Below, piece by piece: positions 1 through 8,558 of a stretch of DNA of 64,000 nucleotides. This DNA is from Sulfurospirillum sp. UCH001. GTDB taxonomy: Bacteria; Campylobacterota; Campylobacteria; Campylobacterales; Sulfurospirillaceae. The stretch spans positions 1,922,001 to 1,986,000 of the forward strand of contig NZ_AP014723.1 of the NCBI RefSeq assembly GCF_001548035.1. The letters run 5' to 3'. Positions within the stretch are counted from its first letter, which is position 1. Every line of letters begins with the position of its first letter. The notes under the pieces were generated by a model. The model did not search any database, was not told where the DNA came from, and saw only the letters and a program-made list of their open reading frames with translations. The translations under genes and the position numbers were made by a program.

Positions 1-993
1 TTTCCTTTTAAGCAAATCATTGTCACCACAACACCTGATGAACATTTTTACGCGCAAAAATTTAGTGGCGCGATCACGTTTGTGGAAGGTGGAGCAACCA
101 GACAAGAGTCTTTACAAAATGCCCTTTCGCATGTGACAACGCCTTATGTTTTAGTCAGCGATATTGCTCGTCCATGTATTGATCAAGCGATGTTAGTACG
201 CATCTTATCGGAAATGGAAAATGCCGATATCGTCGTACCTTACCTTCCTGTCGTTGACACGGTTGTGTATGAAGAGAGTACTATCAATCGTGATCATGTA
301 AAACTCATACAAACACCACAACTCTCGCATACAGATATATTGAAAAAAGCACTCAACACATCAACGCTTTACACAGATGATAGCAGTGCGATTAAAGCGA
401 TGGGTGGCAAAATTGCATACGTACTTGGAAATCCTGAAGCAAAAAAATTGACATGTAAAGAAGATATCGCTTCTATTCCTTGTCTTAAAGCACCCTCTTC
501 TGTTCCTTTTGTAGGCTATGGCTTTGATGTACATGCCTTTGAAGAAGGTAAAGTCATGATGCTAGGGGGCGTTGAAGTGCACCCGACGGTAGGCTTTAAA
601 GCACATTCCGATGGCGATGTTGCCATACATGCTCTTATCGACGCACTTTTAGGCGCTGCGGGAGCGGGAGATATCGGTGAACTATTCCCCGATAATGACC
701 AACGTTATAAAAACATTGATTCAAAACTACTACTCAAGGAGGTGTGTTCTTTTTTAGCAAAGGTGGGGTTTGAGATCGTTCATTGTGATCTCACGATTAT
801 GGCGGAATTTCCACGTTTAAGTGCCTTCAAGGACAAAATACGTTTCTGCTTAGCCGATATTATGGCACTCTCTCCCATCCATGTGAATGTAAAAGCAACC
901 ACAACAGAAAAATTAGGATTTGTCGGGCGACAAGAAGGTGTTGCAGTGAGTGCAACGGCTACATTAAAATATTATGATTGGAAGAATGTATGA
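1..993 (+). CDS. ispDF: Bifunctional IspD/IspF enzyme of the MEP isoprenoid pathway (5' end outside window)
   Basis: The frame is open to the left edge, so the true start lies upstream. The first part is the C-terminal portion of a 2-C-methyl-D-erythritol 4-phosphate cytidylyltransferase (IspD), with the GGATRQESL motif near base 90. From about base 505 it continues into 2-C-methyl-D-erythritol 2,4-cyclodiphosphate synthase (IspF): DVH metal ligands, HSDGD and the HALIDALLG histidine are all present. The fused form is standard in Campylobacter and Helicobacter. It makes precursors for undecaprenol and quinones in the cytoplasm. The stop overlaps the next start (ATGA), so the two are translationally coupled. 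Confidence 0.95.
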   Translation, partial: FPFKQIIVTTTPDEHFYAQKFSGAITFVEGGATRQESLQNALSHVTTPYVLVSDIARPCIDQAMLVRILSEMENADIVVPYLPVVDTVVYEESTINRDHVKLIQTPQLSHTDILKKALNTSTLYTDDSSAIKAMGGKIAYVLGNPEAKKLTCKEDIASIPCLKAPSSVPFVGYGFDVHAFEEGKVMMLGGVEVHPTVGFKAHSDGDVAIHALIDALLGAAGAGDIGELFPDNDQRYKNIDSKLLLKEVCSFLAKVGFEIVHCDLTIMAEFPRLSAFKDKIRFCLADIMALSPIHVNVKATTTEKLGFVGRQEGVAVSATATLKYYDWKNV

Positions 994-1877
994 AGATTTT
1001 AATTGTTGAAAACGAGATTTATCTCGCGCAAAGTATTGCCTCTAAGTTGATGGAAATTGGACATTTATGTGAGATTGCTACCAGTATCAAAGATGCGCTT
1101 AAAGATGAAAAATACGATGCAGTATTGCTCTCAACGAACATTTCAGGACAAAATTTCTACCCCGTTATTGAAAAACATCGCTCATCCATTATCATTTTGA
1201 TGATCTCTTATATCAGTAATGACACTGTCACCAATCCGATTAAGGCGGGGGCTTGTGATTACATTCAAAAACCTTTCATGATTGAAGAATTGATTCGAAA
1301 ACTTCAACATCTTTCCGATTTTAAAAATCTCAAAAAAGAGAATGAAACCTATAAAGAATATGTCAAAAACCTTTTTAGCAGTGCCAATTTAGAACCTCTT
1401 GATAAAAAAACCAAATTTCCTATTCTCATCAAAACAAATTTTCAAAAACATGCCGATGCGCTCGTTTTTAACTATGTTCAGTCACAAAATGAGACATTTA
1501 CTTTTATCTCACTCACCCAAACCAATGCCTTAGAAAAGATTGCGCGGGCTGGAAGTGAGGAATTACTCTACATTATCGATCTTCAAAACCTTAAAAAAAG
1601 CGAAAAACTTAAAGTCTATAACATCCTAGAAGGTAAACGTGCTATTATTTGTAGCACTGATCCTAACGAAGAGAGTGACTTTTCAAAAATCGAAATTAAC
1701 ACCGACAGTAAAATTTTAGACCAAGGTGATATTTTATGTATTGATGATTATGTCAAATATGTCATCTGCAATTTTCAAAACAAATTCCCTGACACGGAAC
1801 TCTCCAAAAAATTAGGAATATCTCGCAAAAGTTTATGGGAAAAAAGGAAGAAGTATGGAATCAACAAGAAAAAATAA
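990..1877 (+). CDS. Atypical orphan response regulator, HP1021-like
   Basis: A 295-residue protein with an N-terminal receiver-like domain (about residues 1-115) and a C-terminal Fis-type helix-turn-helix (ending LGISRKSLWEKRKK). The ATG at 990 overlaps the ispDF stop; an upstream TTG at 978 is less likely. The acidic pair after beta-1 reads VENE, and the expected phospho-acceptor Asp is replaced (VLLSTNIS), while the QKPF lysine remains. So it probably is not phosphorylated in the usual way. Position and composition match Cj1608 and HP1021; the Helicobacter protein is known as a redox-responsive regulator that also acts at the replication origin. Several cysteines are present here. Role in this organism is inferred. 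Confidence 0.8.
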   Translation: MKILIVENEIYLAQSIASKLMEIGHLCEIATSIKDALKDEKYDAVLLSTNISGQNFYPVIEKHRSSIIILMISYISNDTVTNPIKAGACDYIQKPFMIEELIRKLQHLSDFKNLKKENETYKEYVKNLFSSANLEPLDKKTKFPILIKTNFQKHADALVFNYVQSQNETFTFISLTQTNALEKIARAGSEELLYIIDLQNLKKSEKLKVYNILEGKRAIICSTDPNEESDFSKIEINTDSKILDQGDILCIDDYVKYVICNFQNKFPDTELSKKLGISRKSLWEKRKKYGINKKK

Positions 1878-3048
1878 CCGACAACTCTTTTTAGATAAAG
1901 AGTTTTTAGCAACCCTCGCTCTGGCTAAAGAAGGCGTTTTGCATCCTGTTGATAAGCTCATGAACAGTGCAGAAGCTAAAGAAGTTGAACACAGTGGATA
2001 CTACAAAGGTAAACCATTCCCGTTTCCATTTATCATCGCTCCTGCGGGTGAAAAAAACAGAGAAGTGCTCACAACCTCATACAAAGGGGAACCACTTGAT
2101 TTTGTCGTCGATGGGAAAATCAAAGGAACCATCATTGTTGATGAAGTATTTGAGGTCGATAAGAAAAAAAGAATTGAGCAGATTTTTGGAACGTATGATA
2201 TTTCAAACCCTGAAACACAAATGTTTCTCAAACGACTTGGAGACATTGCTGTATGCGGTGAATATGAACTCCAATTTGATGACATTAAAAATGTAAAAAA
2301 TAAAATTGCCGATGCAAAAGCACAACTGGGTGCTAAAAATGTTTCTGCCATGATGATGAACGCAAAGCCCTTCCATAGAGCACATGAGAGAGTTATACGT
2401 ATTACGCTTGAAAAATGTGATATGTTGGTTATCTTTTTACTAAAACCCTATAAACAAGATGCACTCTCTTATGAATTACGTCTTAAAGCGTTACAGTATT
2501 TTGTCGACAACTATTTACCAAAAAATAGAGTCGTTATTGTTCCTTTTGAAAACACTTATCTTTTTACAAGCTATAAAAACGCTGTTTTAGATGCTATTTG
2601 TGCTTCAAATTTAGGATGTAATAAGCTCGTTCTTGGGCAACACCATAGTGGTATAGGAGCATACTACGACAAGAATGAAATGAAATCTATTTTGGATCAT
2701 TATGAAGATTTAGATATCGAGGTAGAAATTATTACCGAGTTTGTCTATTGTAATGAGTGTAAAACATTGGTCAGTACGAACACCTGCCCACATGGCGGGC
2801 ACCACCACATTAAGTACCATGCAGAGTCACTTTTAGAGATTTTAAAAGCGGGAATGTTACCACCAGCTATTTTCATGCGTAAAGATATTTCAGCGCTTCT
2901 TCTAAGTGAACTCTTCAAAAAACGCTTCGAAAATATTGGCAAAATTTATGACGCTATTTTCCCAAACAGTGGTCTTTTAGAGAGCCACGATGAACGCGAT
3001 TTCTATCTTGAATTGATGCGTTTACATCAAACAACTTCACTTACGTAG
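1855..3048 (+). CDS. Divergent ATP sulfurylase (sulfate adenylyltransferase) homologue
   Basis: A 397-residue protein with the family's overall plan: N-terminal PUA-like part, catalytic nucleotidyltransferase fold, and a zinc-type motif near residue 297 (YCNEC...TCPH). The HxxH of the first active-site motif is kept (HRAH, about residue 171). However, the preceding QxRN residues read M-N-A-K, and the second motif GRDHAG reads GQHHSG (about 259). Both arginines linked to sulfate and phosphate binding in characterised enzymes are therefore missing. It overlaps the upstream regulator by 23 bases. It corresponds by position to Cj1609, annotated as putative sulfate adenylyltransferase. Activity on sulfate is doubtful; it may bind another substrate or be regulatory. 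Confidence 0.8.
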   Translation: MESTRKNNRQLFLDKEFLATLALAKEGVLHPVDKLMNSAEAKEVEHSGYYKGKPFPFPFIIAPAGEKNREVLTTSYKGEPLDFVVDGKIKGTIIVDEVFEVDKKKRIEQIFGTYDISNPETQMFLKRLGDIAVCGEYELQFDDIKNVKNKIADAKAQLGAKNVSAMMMNAKPFHRAHERVIRITLEKCDMLVIFLLKPYKQDALSYELRLKALQYFVDNYLPKNRVVIVPFENTYLFTSYKNAVLDAICASNLGCNKLVLGQHHSGIGAYYDKNEMKSILDHYEDLDIEVEIITEFVYCNECKTLVSTNTCPHGGHHHIKYHAESLLEILKAGMLPPAIFMRKDISALLLSELFKKRFENIGKIYDAIFPNSGLLESHDERDFYLELMRLHQTTSLT

Positions 3049-3055
3049 GATCTTC

Positions 3056-3526
3056 ATGCCAAATGCTTTTTTGACGTTTTTATACTCAGGTCTTTGCCCA
3101 AAAGCTCCAGGAACAGCAGGTTCACTTCTTGCTGTCATTCTAGGGGCTGGGATTATTCACTACATCTCGATGGAAACCTTAGTTCTTTTAACCATTCTAT
3201 TTACGCTTATGGGCGTTAAACATATCAATGCGTATGAAGCAAACAGTGGCAATCATGACGATAGCCGCATTGTCATTGATGAAGTGGTAGGCGTATGGAT
3301 CGCTCTTATTTTAAGCTCAGGAACTATTCTTCAAATTGTTCTTAGTTTTGTATTTTTTCGTCTTTTTGATATTTGGAAACCTTCTTTGATTGGCAAAATC
3401 GACCAAAATGTAAAAGGTGGATGGGGTGTCATTGGGGATGATATGCTAGCAGGTTTGGTTGCTGGTATCTGTAGTGCAGCAACATTTCAGTTTTTCGGAT
3501 ACGTGCAAAATACTCTCTTAAATTAA
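3056..3526 (+). CDS. pgpA: Phosphatidylglycerophosphatase A
   Basis: A 156-residue inner-membrane protein that removes phosphate from phosphatidylglycerophosphate to give phosphatidylglycerol. Family motifs are clear: PKAPGTAGSL near the N-terminus, IVIDEVVG around residue 73, FRLFDIWKP around 102 and GDDMLAG around 127. Three or four hydrophobic segments fit the family. It lies 7 bases after the ATP-sulfurylase-like gene and is the last gene of the ispDF operon, as in Campylobacter (Cj1610). Confidence 0.93.
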   Translation: MPNAFLTFLYSGLCPKAPGTAGSLLAVILGAGIIHYISMETLVLLTILFTLMGVKHINAYEANSGNHDDSRIVIDEVVGVWIALILSSGTILQIVLSFVFFRLFDIWKPSLIGKIDQNVKGGWGVIGDDMLAGLVAGICSAATFQFFGYVQNTLLN

Positions 3527-3570
3527 AATATTACTTTTACGTCATCTAAGAGCCATAAGCGTCATGTGAC

Positions 3571-3576
3571 TATACT
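3571..3576 (+). promoter_or_regulatory. Probable -10 box of the yceI gene
   Basis: TATACT preceded by TGAC, 32 bases before the yceI start codon. A Shine-Dalgarno AAAGGA sits just before that ATG. No clear -35 is visible, which is usual for this phylum. Confidence 0.5.
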
Positions 3577-3607
3577 TTTCATAGACATTCTATAAAAAGG
3601 ATATACC

Positions 3608-4174
3608 ATGAAACATCTCTTCAAATTGCTTATGGCTAGTGCTCTTCTTTTCTCTTTAGCAGAGGCAAAGGAGTTTGTGATTGACAATACCCACTCTAAT
3701 ATTGGTTTTTCTATCAAACATATGATGATCTCAAACGTTAAAGGTAATTTCAATACATACAGTGCTGACATCGACTATGATGCAGAGAAAAAAGTCTTCA
3801 ATAAACTTGCAGCAAAAATTGAAGCGGCTTCTATCGACACAGGAATTACAAAAAGAGATGACCACTTAAGAAGTGCTGATTTCTTTGATGTTGAAAAGTT
3901 TAAAACCATTGATTTTGTTATGACTTCCATGAAAGATGGCAAAATACATGGAAAAATCACCATTCATGGCGTGACCAAAGATATCGTTCTTGAGAGCAAA
4001 GTACACGGTGTGATTAAAGATTTTCAAGGTCACCAAAGAGTCGGTTTTACATTAGAGGGTAAACTCAACCGTAAAGATTTTGGACTCACATGGAATAAAA
4101 TCTTAGAAGGTGGTGGATTAACCGTTGATGACACGGTCAATCTTTCTATTGAAGTTGAAGCTATCGAACTATAA
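3608..4174 (+). CDS. YceI family periplasmic protein
   Basis: A 188-residue secreted protein. Residues 1-20 form a Sec signal peptide ending SLAEA. The mature part is a YceI lipocalin-like barrel: DNTHSNIGFSIKHM at its start, RDDHLRSADFFD in the middle, and GLTWNK near the end. YceI proteins bind polyisoprenoid lipids in a hydrophobic pocket; the physiological role is not settled. It has its own promoter and RBS, and its end overlaps the convergent yigZ gene by 6 bases. Confidence 0.9.
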   Translation: MKHLFKLLMASALLFSLAEAKEFVIDNTHSNIGFSIKHMMISNVKGNFNTYSADIDYDAEKKVFNKLAAKIEAASIDTGITKRDDHLRSADFFDVEKFKTIDFVMTSMKDGKIHGKITIHGVTKDIVLESKVHGVIKDFQGHQRVGFTLEGKLNRKDFGLTWNKILEGGGLTVDDTVNLSIEVEAIEL

Positions 4175-4756
4175 CAGTCTAAAACCATCTCTTTCAAAAT
4201 GATGAGAAAAGAGTAGAAAATGCTCTTTCTCATCAGCACTTACTTCTATCTCCCACATCACACCATCACTTTGAAACTCTCTTTTAATAACGGTGACGTT
4301 TTGTGTTGACGTATAGTGTTCAAAACGAGGTACGAGCGAATAAATGGTACTAAACAAAACGCGCTCTTTAAAAACAAAAGGGATGAGTTTTGCATGAGCG
4401 ATGACTTCCTTAGCACTACTGCCATAGGCGCGCACTAAACCACCCGTTCCAAGCTTAATACCCCCAAAATAACGCACGATTAATAGCCCTGCTTCCACCA
4501 GTTCCACGCCACGCATGACGTTGAGCACGGGTGGACCAGACGTTCCTTTGGGCTCACCATCATCACTGTTGTTTTCTACAATTTGACGGTATTCATTAAA
4601 ATAGCGCTTAGCCCATACAATATGTGCTGCTTTTGGGTGGTCATTTTTGAGTTTTTGATGTAAAGCATCAAAAGAGCTCATCGGGCACAAATAGGCTAAA
4701 AAAGTCGATTTTTTCTCTTCAACTGTTGCAGAAAACGTCTCTTCAATCGTTTGCAT
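4169..4756 (-). CDS. YigZ/IMPACT (UPF0029) family protein
   Basis: A 195-residue cytoplasmic protein of the YigZ family. The diagnostic motif is seen in the middle: SDDGEPKGTSGPPVL followed by RYFGGIKLGTGGLVRAYG. The C-terminal domain of about 60 residues has the DUF1949-like ferredoxin fold typical of the family. Molecular function is not firmly established; eukaryotic IMPACT regulates Gcn2. Its start abuts modD (shared base 4756), so it may be co-transcribed with the molybdate cluster, but nothing in the sequence suggests a functional link. Confidence 0.88.
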   Translation of the reverse strand: MQTIEETFSATVEEKKSTFLAYLCPMSSFDALHQKLKNDHPKAAHIVWAKRYFNEYRQIVENNSDDGEPKGTSGPPVLNVMRGVELVEAGLLIVRYFGGIKLGTGGLVRAYGSSAKEVIAHAKLIPFVFKERVLFSTIYSLVPRFEHYTSTQNVTVIKREFQSDGVMWEIEVSADEKEHFLLFSHHFERDGFRLL

Positions 4757-5574
4757 TACACTCTCTCAATAACAACTCTAATATCAGAAGGTTTCGCATG
4801 ATACGGCGATGACGTCACGATAAAATCAACTCCCGTGGCAGCATAATCAACAATATTATGTTCACCAATACCCCCCGTAGCAGAAAGCAGTAGGTATGGA
4901 AACTCATTTTTTAGGGCAACACACTGTTTTAAAGCCTCAAAACTCATCTTTTCACATTGCACGATATCAGCGCCAAGACGTGCAAAATAACGTGCTTCAT
5001 CAAGACTATCTACCTCAACCACAATCTTTTTTTCCAAATACATTTGCTTCATTTTTGCAAATTGTACTTCAAATGCTGCATCACTCTCAAAAAAAGCACA
5101 ATGCTGTTTAAAAACCAAGACAGAGTCATAAAGCCCCAAACGATGGTGTGCACCACCTCCTGCATAGACGGCTTTGAGTGCTAATTCTTTGGTGCGAGGA
5201 AAAATTTTACGCGTGGTTAACAGCTCTATTTTTGGGTTCATTGTTCTTGCAAGGGTAATCATGGTATGAGTTTTTGTCGCAATGCCACTTAAAAATTCTA
5301 AAATATTTTGAGACACTTTCCATGCTTTATGTGCTGCATCTGCCCTACCATAGGCTTCTAAGATAAGCTCACCCGCTTCAAGTTTATCGCCACATGCTTT
5401 GAAAATGTGCGTTTCAAGCCCAAGTTTACGGCACATCTCATCCACAAACTCTACCCCACATAAAACGATGGGCTCTTTTGTTGAAAATGAGATTTTGGCT
5501 TTGTATGAGCCAATCCCTAATCCTACCGTGGTCATGTCGATCAGTCCGACATCTTCACGTATCATATCCATCAT
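4756..5574 (-). CDS. modD: ModD, NadC-like phosphoribosyltransferase homologue of the molybdenum cluster
   Basis: A 272-residue protein of the quinolinate phosphoribosyltransferase fold. The N-terminal DVGLIDMTTVGLGIG and central GGGAHHRLGLYDSVLVF motifs are those of the ModD subfamily rather than of housekeeping NadC. ModD genes occur with mod transporters, and their reaction is unproven. The C-terminal barrel carries the ATGGIGEHN loop. It is the last gene of the modE-to-modD run and overlaps yigZ by one base. A plausible role is molybdenum or tungsten use, inferred from context only. Confidence 0.85.
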   Translation of the reverse strand: MMDMIREDVGLIDMTTVGLGIGSYKAKISFSTKEPIVLCGVEFVDEMCRKLGLETHIFKACGDKLEAGELILEAYGRADAAHKAWKVSQNILEFLSGIATKTHTMITLARTMNPKIELLTTRKIFPRTKELALKAVYAGGGAHHRLGLYDSVLVFKQHCAFFESDAAFEVQFAKMKQMYLEKKIVVEVDSLDEARYFARLGADIVQCEKMSFEALKQCVALKNEFPYLLLSATGGIGEHNIVDYAATGVDFIVTSSPYHAKPSDIRVVIERV

Positions 5575-5617
5575 AAATACACCTTTTAGAAATTATAAAA
5601 TAGTAACATGAAGAAGA

Positions 5618-6295
5618 TTAAAGCAACTGCTCCTCTTTTTGGAAAAAATGCAATGCTATAAAAACGGCTAAAGAAACAACAATCAAAATAGCACATAAAA
5701 AAAGTGCTAGAGCGTACTCTCCATCAAAAACGGCATTGTAAATCGCAAGGGAAATCGTATCCGTCTTACCAACAATATTGCCACCTAGCATCAAGGTTAT
5801 GCCAACTTCTCCCAGTGCTCGAGCTTCTGCAATTAAAAGTGCCGCAAATAGACTTTTTTTGATACACGGAAGAATAATAAAGACAAAGGTATGAAACCTA
5901 CTTTTACCACTCATATACGCTGCTTCTTTAATCGCCTTGGGGAAAAGTTCAATCGCAGATTGCAATGGTTTAACCATCAATGGAAGAGCGGCAACAAAGC
6001 CTGCTATTACAAGCCCTTTGAACTCAAAAATGAAACGTATACCTAGTGTGTTTAAGTAGCTTCCAATCCAGCCATATTTACCTAAAAGAAGCAGCAGTAA
6101 AAAACCTATAGCAATAGGTGGGAAAATCAATGGTAGAGTTACAAACGTTTCAATCAACCACTTATATTTAAGCTGTTCATTGGAGAGATAATACGAAAGA
6201 GGAATTCCTATAAAAACCAAAAGGAGCGCAACCACACTGATGGTTTTAAGGCTTAGCACCAACGGATGCCAAACCTGTACCATCTCAAAGCCCAT
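5618..6295 (-). CDS. Second molybdate/tungstate-type ABC permease
   Basis: About 225 residues with five or six membrane segments and the EAA loop (EAAYMSGKSRFH) typical of ModB/WtpB/TupB permeases. The motif ARALGEVGITLMLGG near residue 165 is characteristic of oxyanion permeases. The ATG at 6295 is preferred over a TTG at 6304; it overlaps the end of the preceding binding-protein gene. No ATPase gene follows, so it must use the upstream ModC or an unlinked ATPase. Substrate (molybdate, tungstate or another oxyanion) cannot be read from the sequence. Confidence 0.85.
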   Translation of the reverse strand: MGFEMVQVWHPLVLSLKTISVVALLLVFIGIPLSYYLSNEQLKYKWLIETFVTLPLIFPPIAIGFLLLLLLGKYGWIGSYLNTLGIRFIFEFKGLVIAGFVAALPLMVKPLQSAIELFPKAIKEAAYMSGKSRFHTFVFIILPCIKKSLFAALLIAEARALGEVGITLMLGGNIVGKTDTISLAIYNAVFDGEYALALFLCAILIVVSLAVFIALHFFQKEEQLL

Positions 6296-7001
6296 ATTTA
6301 ACAAATATCTCTTTTGCTTTAGGCGTTTTCAAAAATGCAATGAACTCTTGACAGATTTTATCAGATTCACACGCTTTTAAACTTCCAGCAACTATCTCTA
6401 TGGGCGTGTAATACTCTTGAGGAATTTTTATGTAACCTCCAAGTTTATCGATGTTATCAAGAGCTGCGGTTAAATTCATAATTCCAACATCAACCTCATG
6501 TGTATTGACATAAGAGCTTACTTGAGGCACGGTAGCAACCACGATCAGTTTGTCTTTAAGGCTCTCATACAATTTGGTCGTATTTAAAAACTCAATACCG
6601 GCATCGCCATAAATCGCTTTTTTAGCTTCTGGCATTGCGATAGTTTTTATCTGCTCGTTTTTCAAATCCTCAATATTATTAAACGAAACACCCTTAGCAT
6701 AAGCAATCACAGCAATGCCCTCTCCGATTTTTTCATAATTTACAAAACTAAGCTCTTTTTGTTTTTCCAAAAATTTTTTATCGGCAATTACTAGCGTAAT
6801 TTCCATCTGTTTAGCATGTGCAAAAATCTGTGCCATATTGCCATACATAGCATCAATTTTTTGACCTTGATATGTCTGTTCGTATGCTTTTAACACTTCC
6901 AAAACAGGTTTCTTATACCCTGCACCGACTGCGATTTTAAGATCATCAGAAGCAGCATGCCCTAAACAAAGAATACACATACACATCAAGAGCTTTCTCA
7001 T
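6285..7001 (-). CDS. Second, divergent ModA-like periplasmic binding protein
   Basis: About 238 residues with a Sec signal peptide ending near LCLGHA. The mature protein has a ModA-like start (DLKIAVGAGYKKPVLEVLKAYE) and the family's end (FLKTPKAKEIFVKYGL). It differs strongly from the ModA encoded at 8945-9694: the usual AASL and GASG anion loops read VGAGYK and MYGNMAQ. This suggests a different oxyanion or affinity. The ATG at 7001 overlaps the modC stop (TGATG); the GTG at 7004 is a less likely start. Confidence 0.82.
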   Translation of the reverse strand: MRKLLMCMCILCLGHAASDDLKIAVGAGYKKPVLEVLKAYEQTYQGQKIDAMYGNMAQIFAHAKQMEITLVIADKKFLEKQKELSFVNYEKIGEGIAVIAYAKGVSFNNIEDLKNEQIKTIAMPEAKKAIYGDAGIEFLNTTKLYESLKDKLIVVATVPQVSSYVNTHEVDVGIMNLTAALDNIDKLGGYIKIPQEYYTPIEIVAGSLKACESDKICQEFIAFLKTPKAKEIFVKYGL

Positions 7002-7864
7002 CACTTTTCCTTCATCTTTTGAATCATAGGCGCAAAGGCTTTTGTACCAAGACTTACAATATCTCCAACGTGAAGATCTTTTGCTTCGCTACCATCAAGC
7101 ACAATCTCTACGATCTGCTGACCAATCGCCACAATAGCAACATAAATCACATCAACTTTGACAATGTCTAAAAGCTCACCCTCAAAGGAGAATTTTTGAC
7201 TTCCTTGTGTTCGAAGAAGCACACTTTTTGCATCGCCATCTTGTATTACCTGACCTTGGGAGAGGACAATGACACGGTCACTTAAGCGGTAAATTTCACT
7301 GGGGTCATGACTGACCATGATCGTTGTCGTACCAAAGTTTTTATGAAGCGTTAAAATCTCATGTTGCAGTTTGTTTCGCATCGAAGGATCGAGCGCAGAG
7401 AGAGGCTCATCCATCAAAAGAAGTTTGGGTCTGTTCATCATGGCTCGACACAGACTCACACGCTGTTTTTGACCACCAGAGAGTGTCGCTGGCTTACGAT
7501 TTGCAAGCTCTGAGAGTTCACTCAACTCTAAAAGCTGATGTGCTAATGCTTTGTCTTTACGTACAAAAATCAGATTTTCCAAAACACTCATGTTAGGAAA
7601 GAGTGCATAGTCTTGAAACACAAAGCCAATGCCTCGTTGTTGAGGCGCTAGAGCACGTGTACCATCAAGCCATATCTCATCATCAACACTAATCTTACCG
7701 TGTGCCTTTTCAAGGCCTGCCAAAATACGAAGCAATGTCGTTTTCCCACTGCCGCTTTGTCCTGAAAGGGCTACAAAACTTTTGGATTCAAAGGAGAGAT
7801 TGACCGATAAATTCATTTTTCCTTGTGAGCCTAAAAGCTCTTTACGCACGTCAATCTCTATCAT
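7001..7864 (-). CDS. modC: Molybdate ABC transporter ATPase with TOBE domain
   Basis: A 287-residue ABC ATPase. Walker A reads GQSGSGKT (about residue 36), the signature LSGGQKQR lies near 129 and Walker B is [12 protein letters not shown]. The last 60 residues form a TOBE (Mop-like) oxyanion-binding domain. It has a strong RBS (AGGAGGAG) and overlaps the modB end by 14 bases. It is the only ATPase in the cluster and is flanked by two permease genes, so it may serve both. Confidence 0.93.
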   Translation of the reverse strand: MIEIDVRKELLGSQGKMNLSVNLSFESKSFVALSGQSGSGKTTLLRILAGLEKAHGKISVDDEIWLDGTRALAPQQRGIGFVFQDYALFPNMSVLENLIFVRKDKALAHQLLELSELSELANRKPATLSGGQKQRVSLCRAMMNRPKLLLMDEPLSALDPSMRNKLQHEILTLHKNFGTTTIMVSHDPSEIYRLSDRVIVLSQGQVIQDGDAKSVLLRTQGSQKFSFEGELLDIVKVDVIYVAIVAIGQQIVEIVLDGSEAKDLHVGDIVSLGTKAFAPMIQKMKEK

Positions 7865-8558
7865 AAACTCCTCCTAAATGGTGGTTCTGTTGGCGATTGA
7901 ACATATAAACCAATAAAAGAACCAAGAAACTAAGTCCCACCATAATCGCACTGTAAATATGCGCCAGCGTATAGTCCATGGTTTCAACCATCTCATAAAT
8001 AGCTACTGAAGCAACTTTTGTCTCACCAGGAATACTTCCACCCACCATCAAAACGACACCAAATTCACCCACGGTATGAGCAAAGGTAATGACAATAGCT
8101 GTCATTAACGAAGGCTTGATATTGGGCATTGCTACAAAAAAAAGGGTTTGGAGTTTGTTTTTACCAGCGATATACGATGCTTCTAGCATATTTTTGGGTA
8201 ATGCTTCAAAACCGCTCTGTAAGGGTTGTACCATAAAAGGCAATGAATAAAAACAACTTGCGACAACCAGCCCTGTGAAGTTAAAGACTAACTTTAAACC
8301 CAGTACATCTTGAAAAAAACGTCCAAGAGGAGAATGAAACGAAAGGGCATAGAGAATGTAAAAACCTAAAACTGAAGGTGGTAAGACAATAGGAAGTGCT
8401 GTAATCGCCTCAAAAATAGGTTTAAAACGAGACTTACTTTGCGATAAATTCCATGCAATCACCAAAGAAATACAAAAAAGAATTGCTGTGGTAATGGACG
8501 CTAATTTGAATGAAACGAGAAAAGGAGTCCACTCTAAGGCTTTTAATGTTTCAAACAT
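7851..8558 (-). CDS. modB: Molybdate ABC transporter permease
   Basis: A 235-residue inner-membrane protein with about five transmembrane helices and the EAA loop ([20 protein letters not shown]). The [21 protein letters not shown] motif near residue 165 is diagnostic for ModB. The order modA–TOBE protein–modB–modC is that of the Campylobacter mod operon. It overlaps its upstream neighbour by 8 bases. Confidence 0.93.
   Translation of the reverse strand: MFETLKALEWTPFLVSFKLASITTAILFCISLVIAWNLSQSKSRFKPIFEAITALPIVLPPSVLGFYILYALSFHSPLGRFFQDVLGLKLVFNFTGLVVASCFYSLPFMVQPLQSGFEALPKNMLEASYIAGKNKLQTLFFVAMPNIKPSLMTAIVITFAHTVGEFGVVLMVGGSIPGETKVASVAIYEMVETMDYTLAHIYSAIMVGLSFLVLLLVYMFNRQQNHHLGGVYDRD

Noticed and set aside
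978-989. TTG start at 978 for the response regulator
   Set aside because: The ATG at 990 gives the standard receiver start and an ATGA overlap with ispDF.
3527-3607. Possible terminator after pgpA from repeated GTCAT and CATAAG words
   Set aside because: The words are mostly direct repeats and do not form a convincing stem.
4756-5574. Reading this gene as housekeeping nicotinate-nucleotide pyrophosphorylase (nadC)
   Set aside because: The GGGAHHRLGLYDSVLVF motif and the mod gene context fit the ModD subfamily better.
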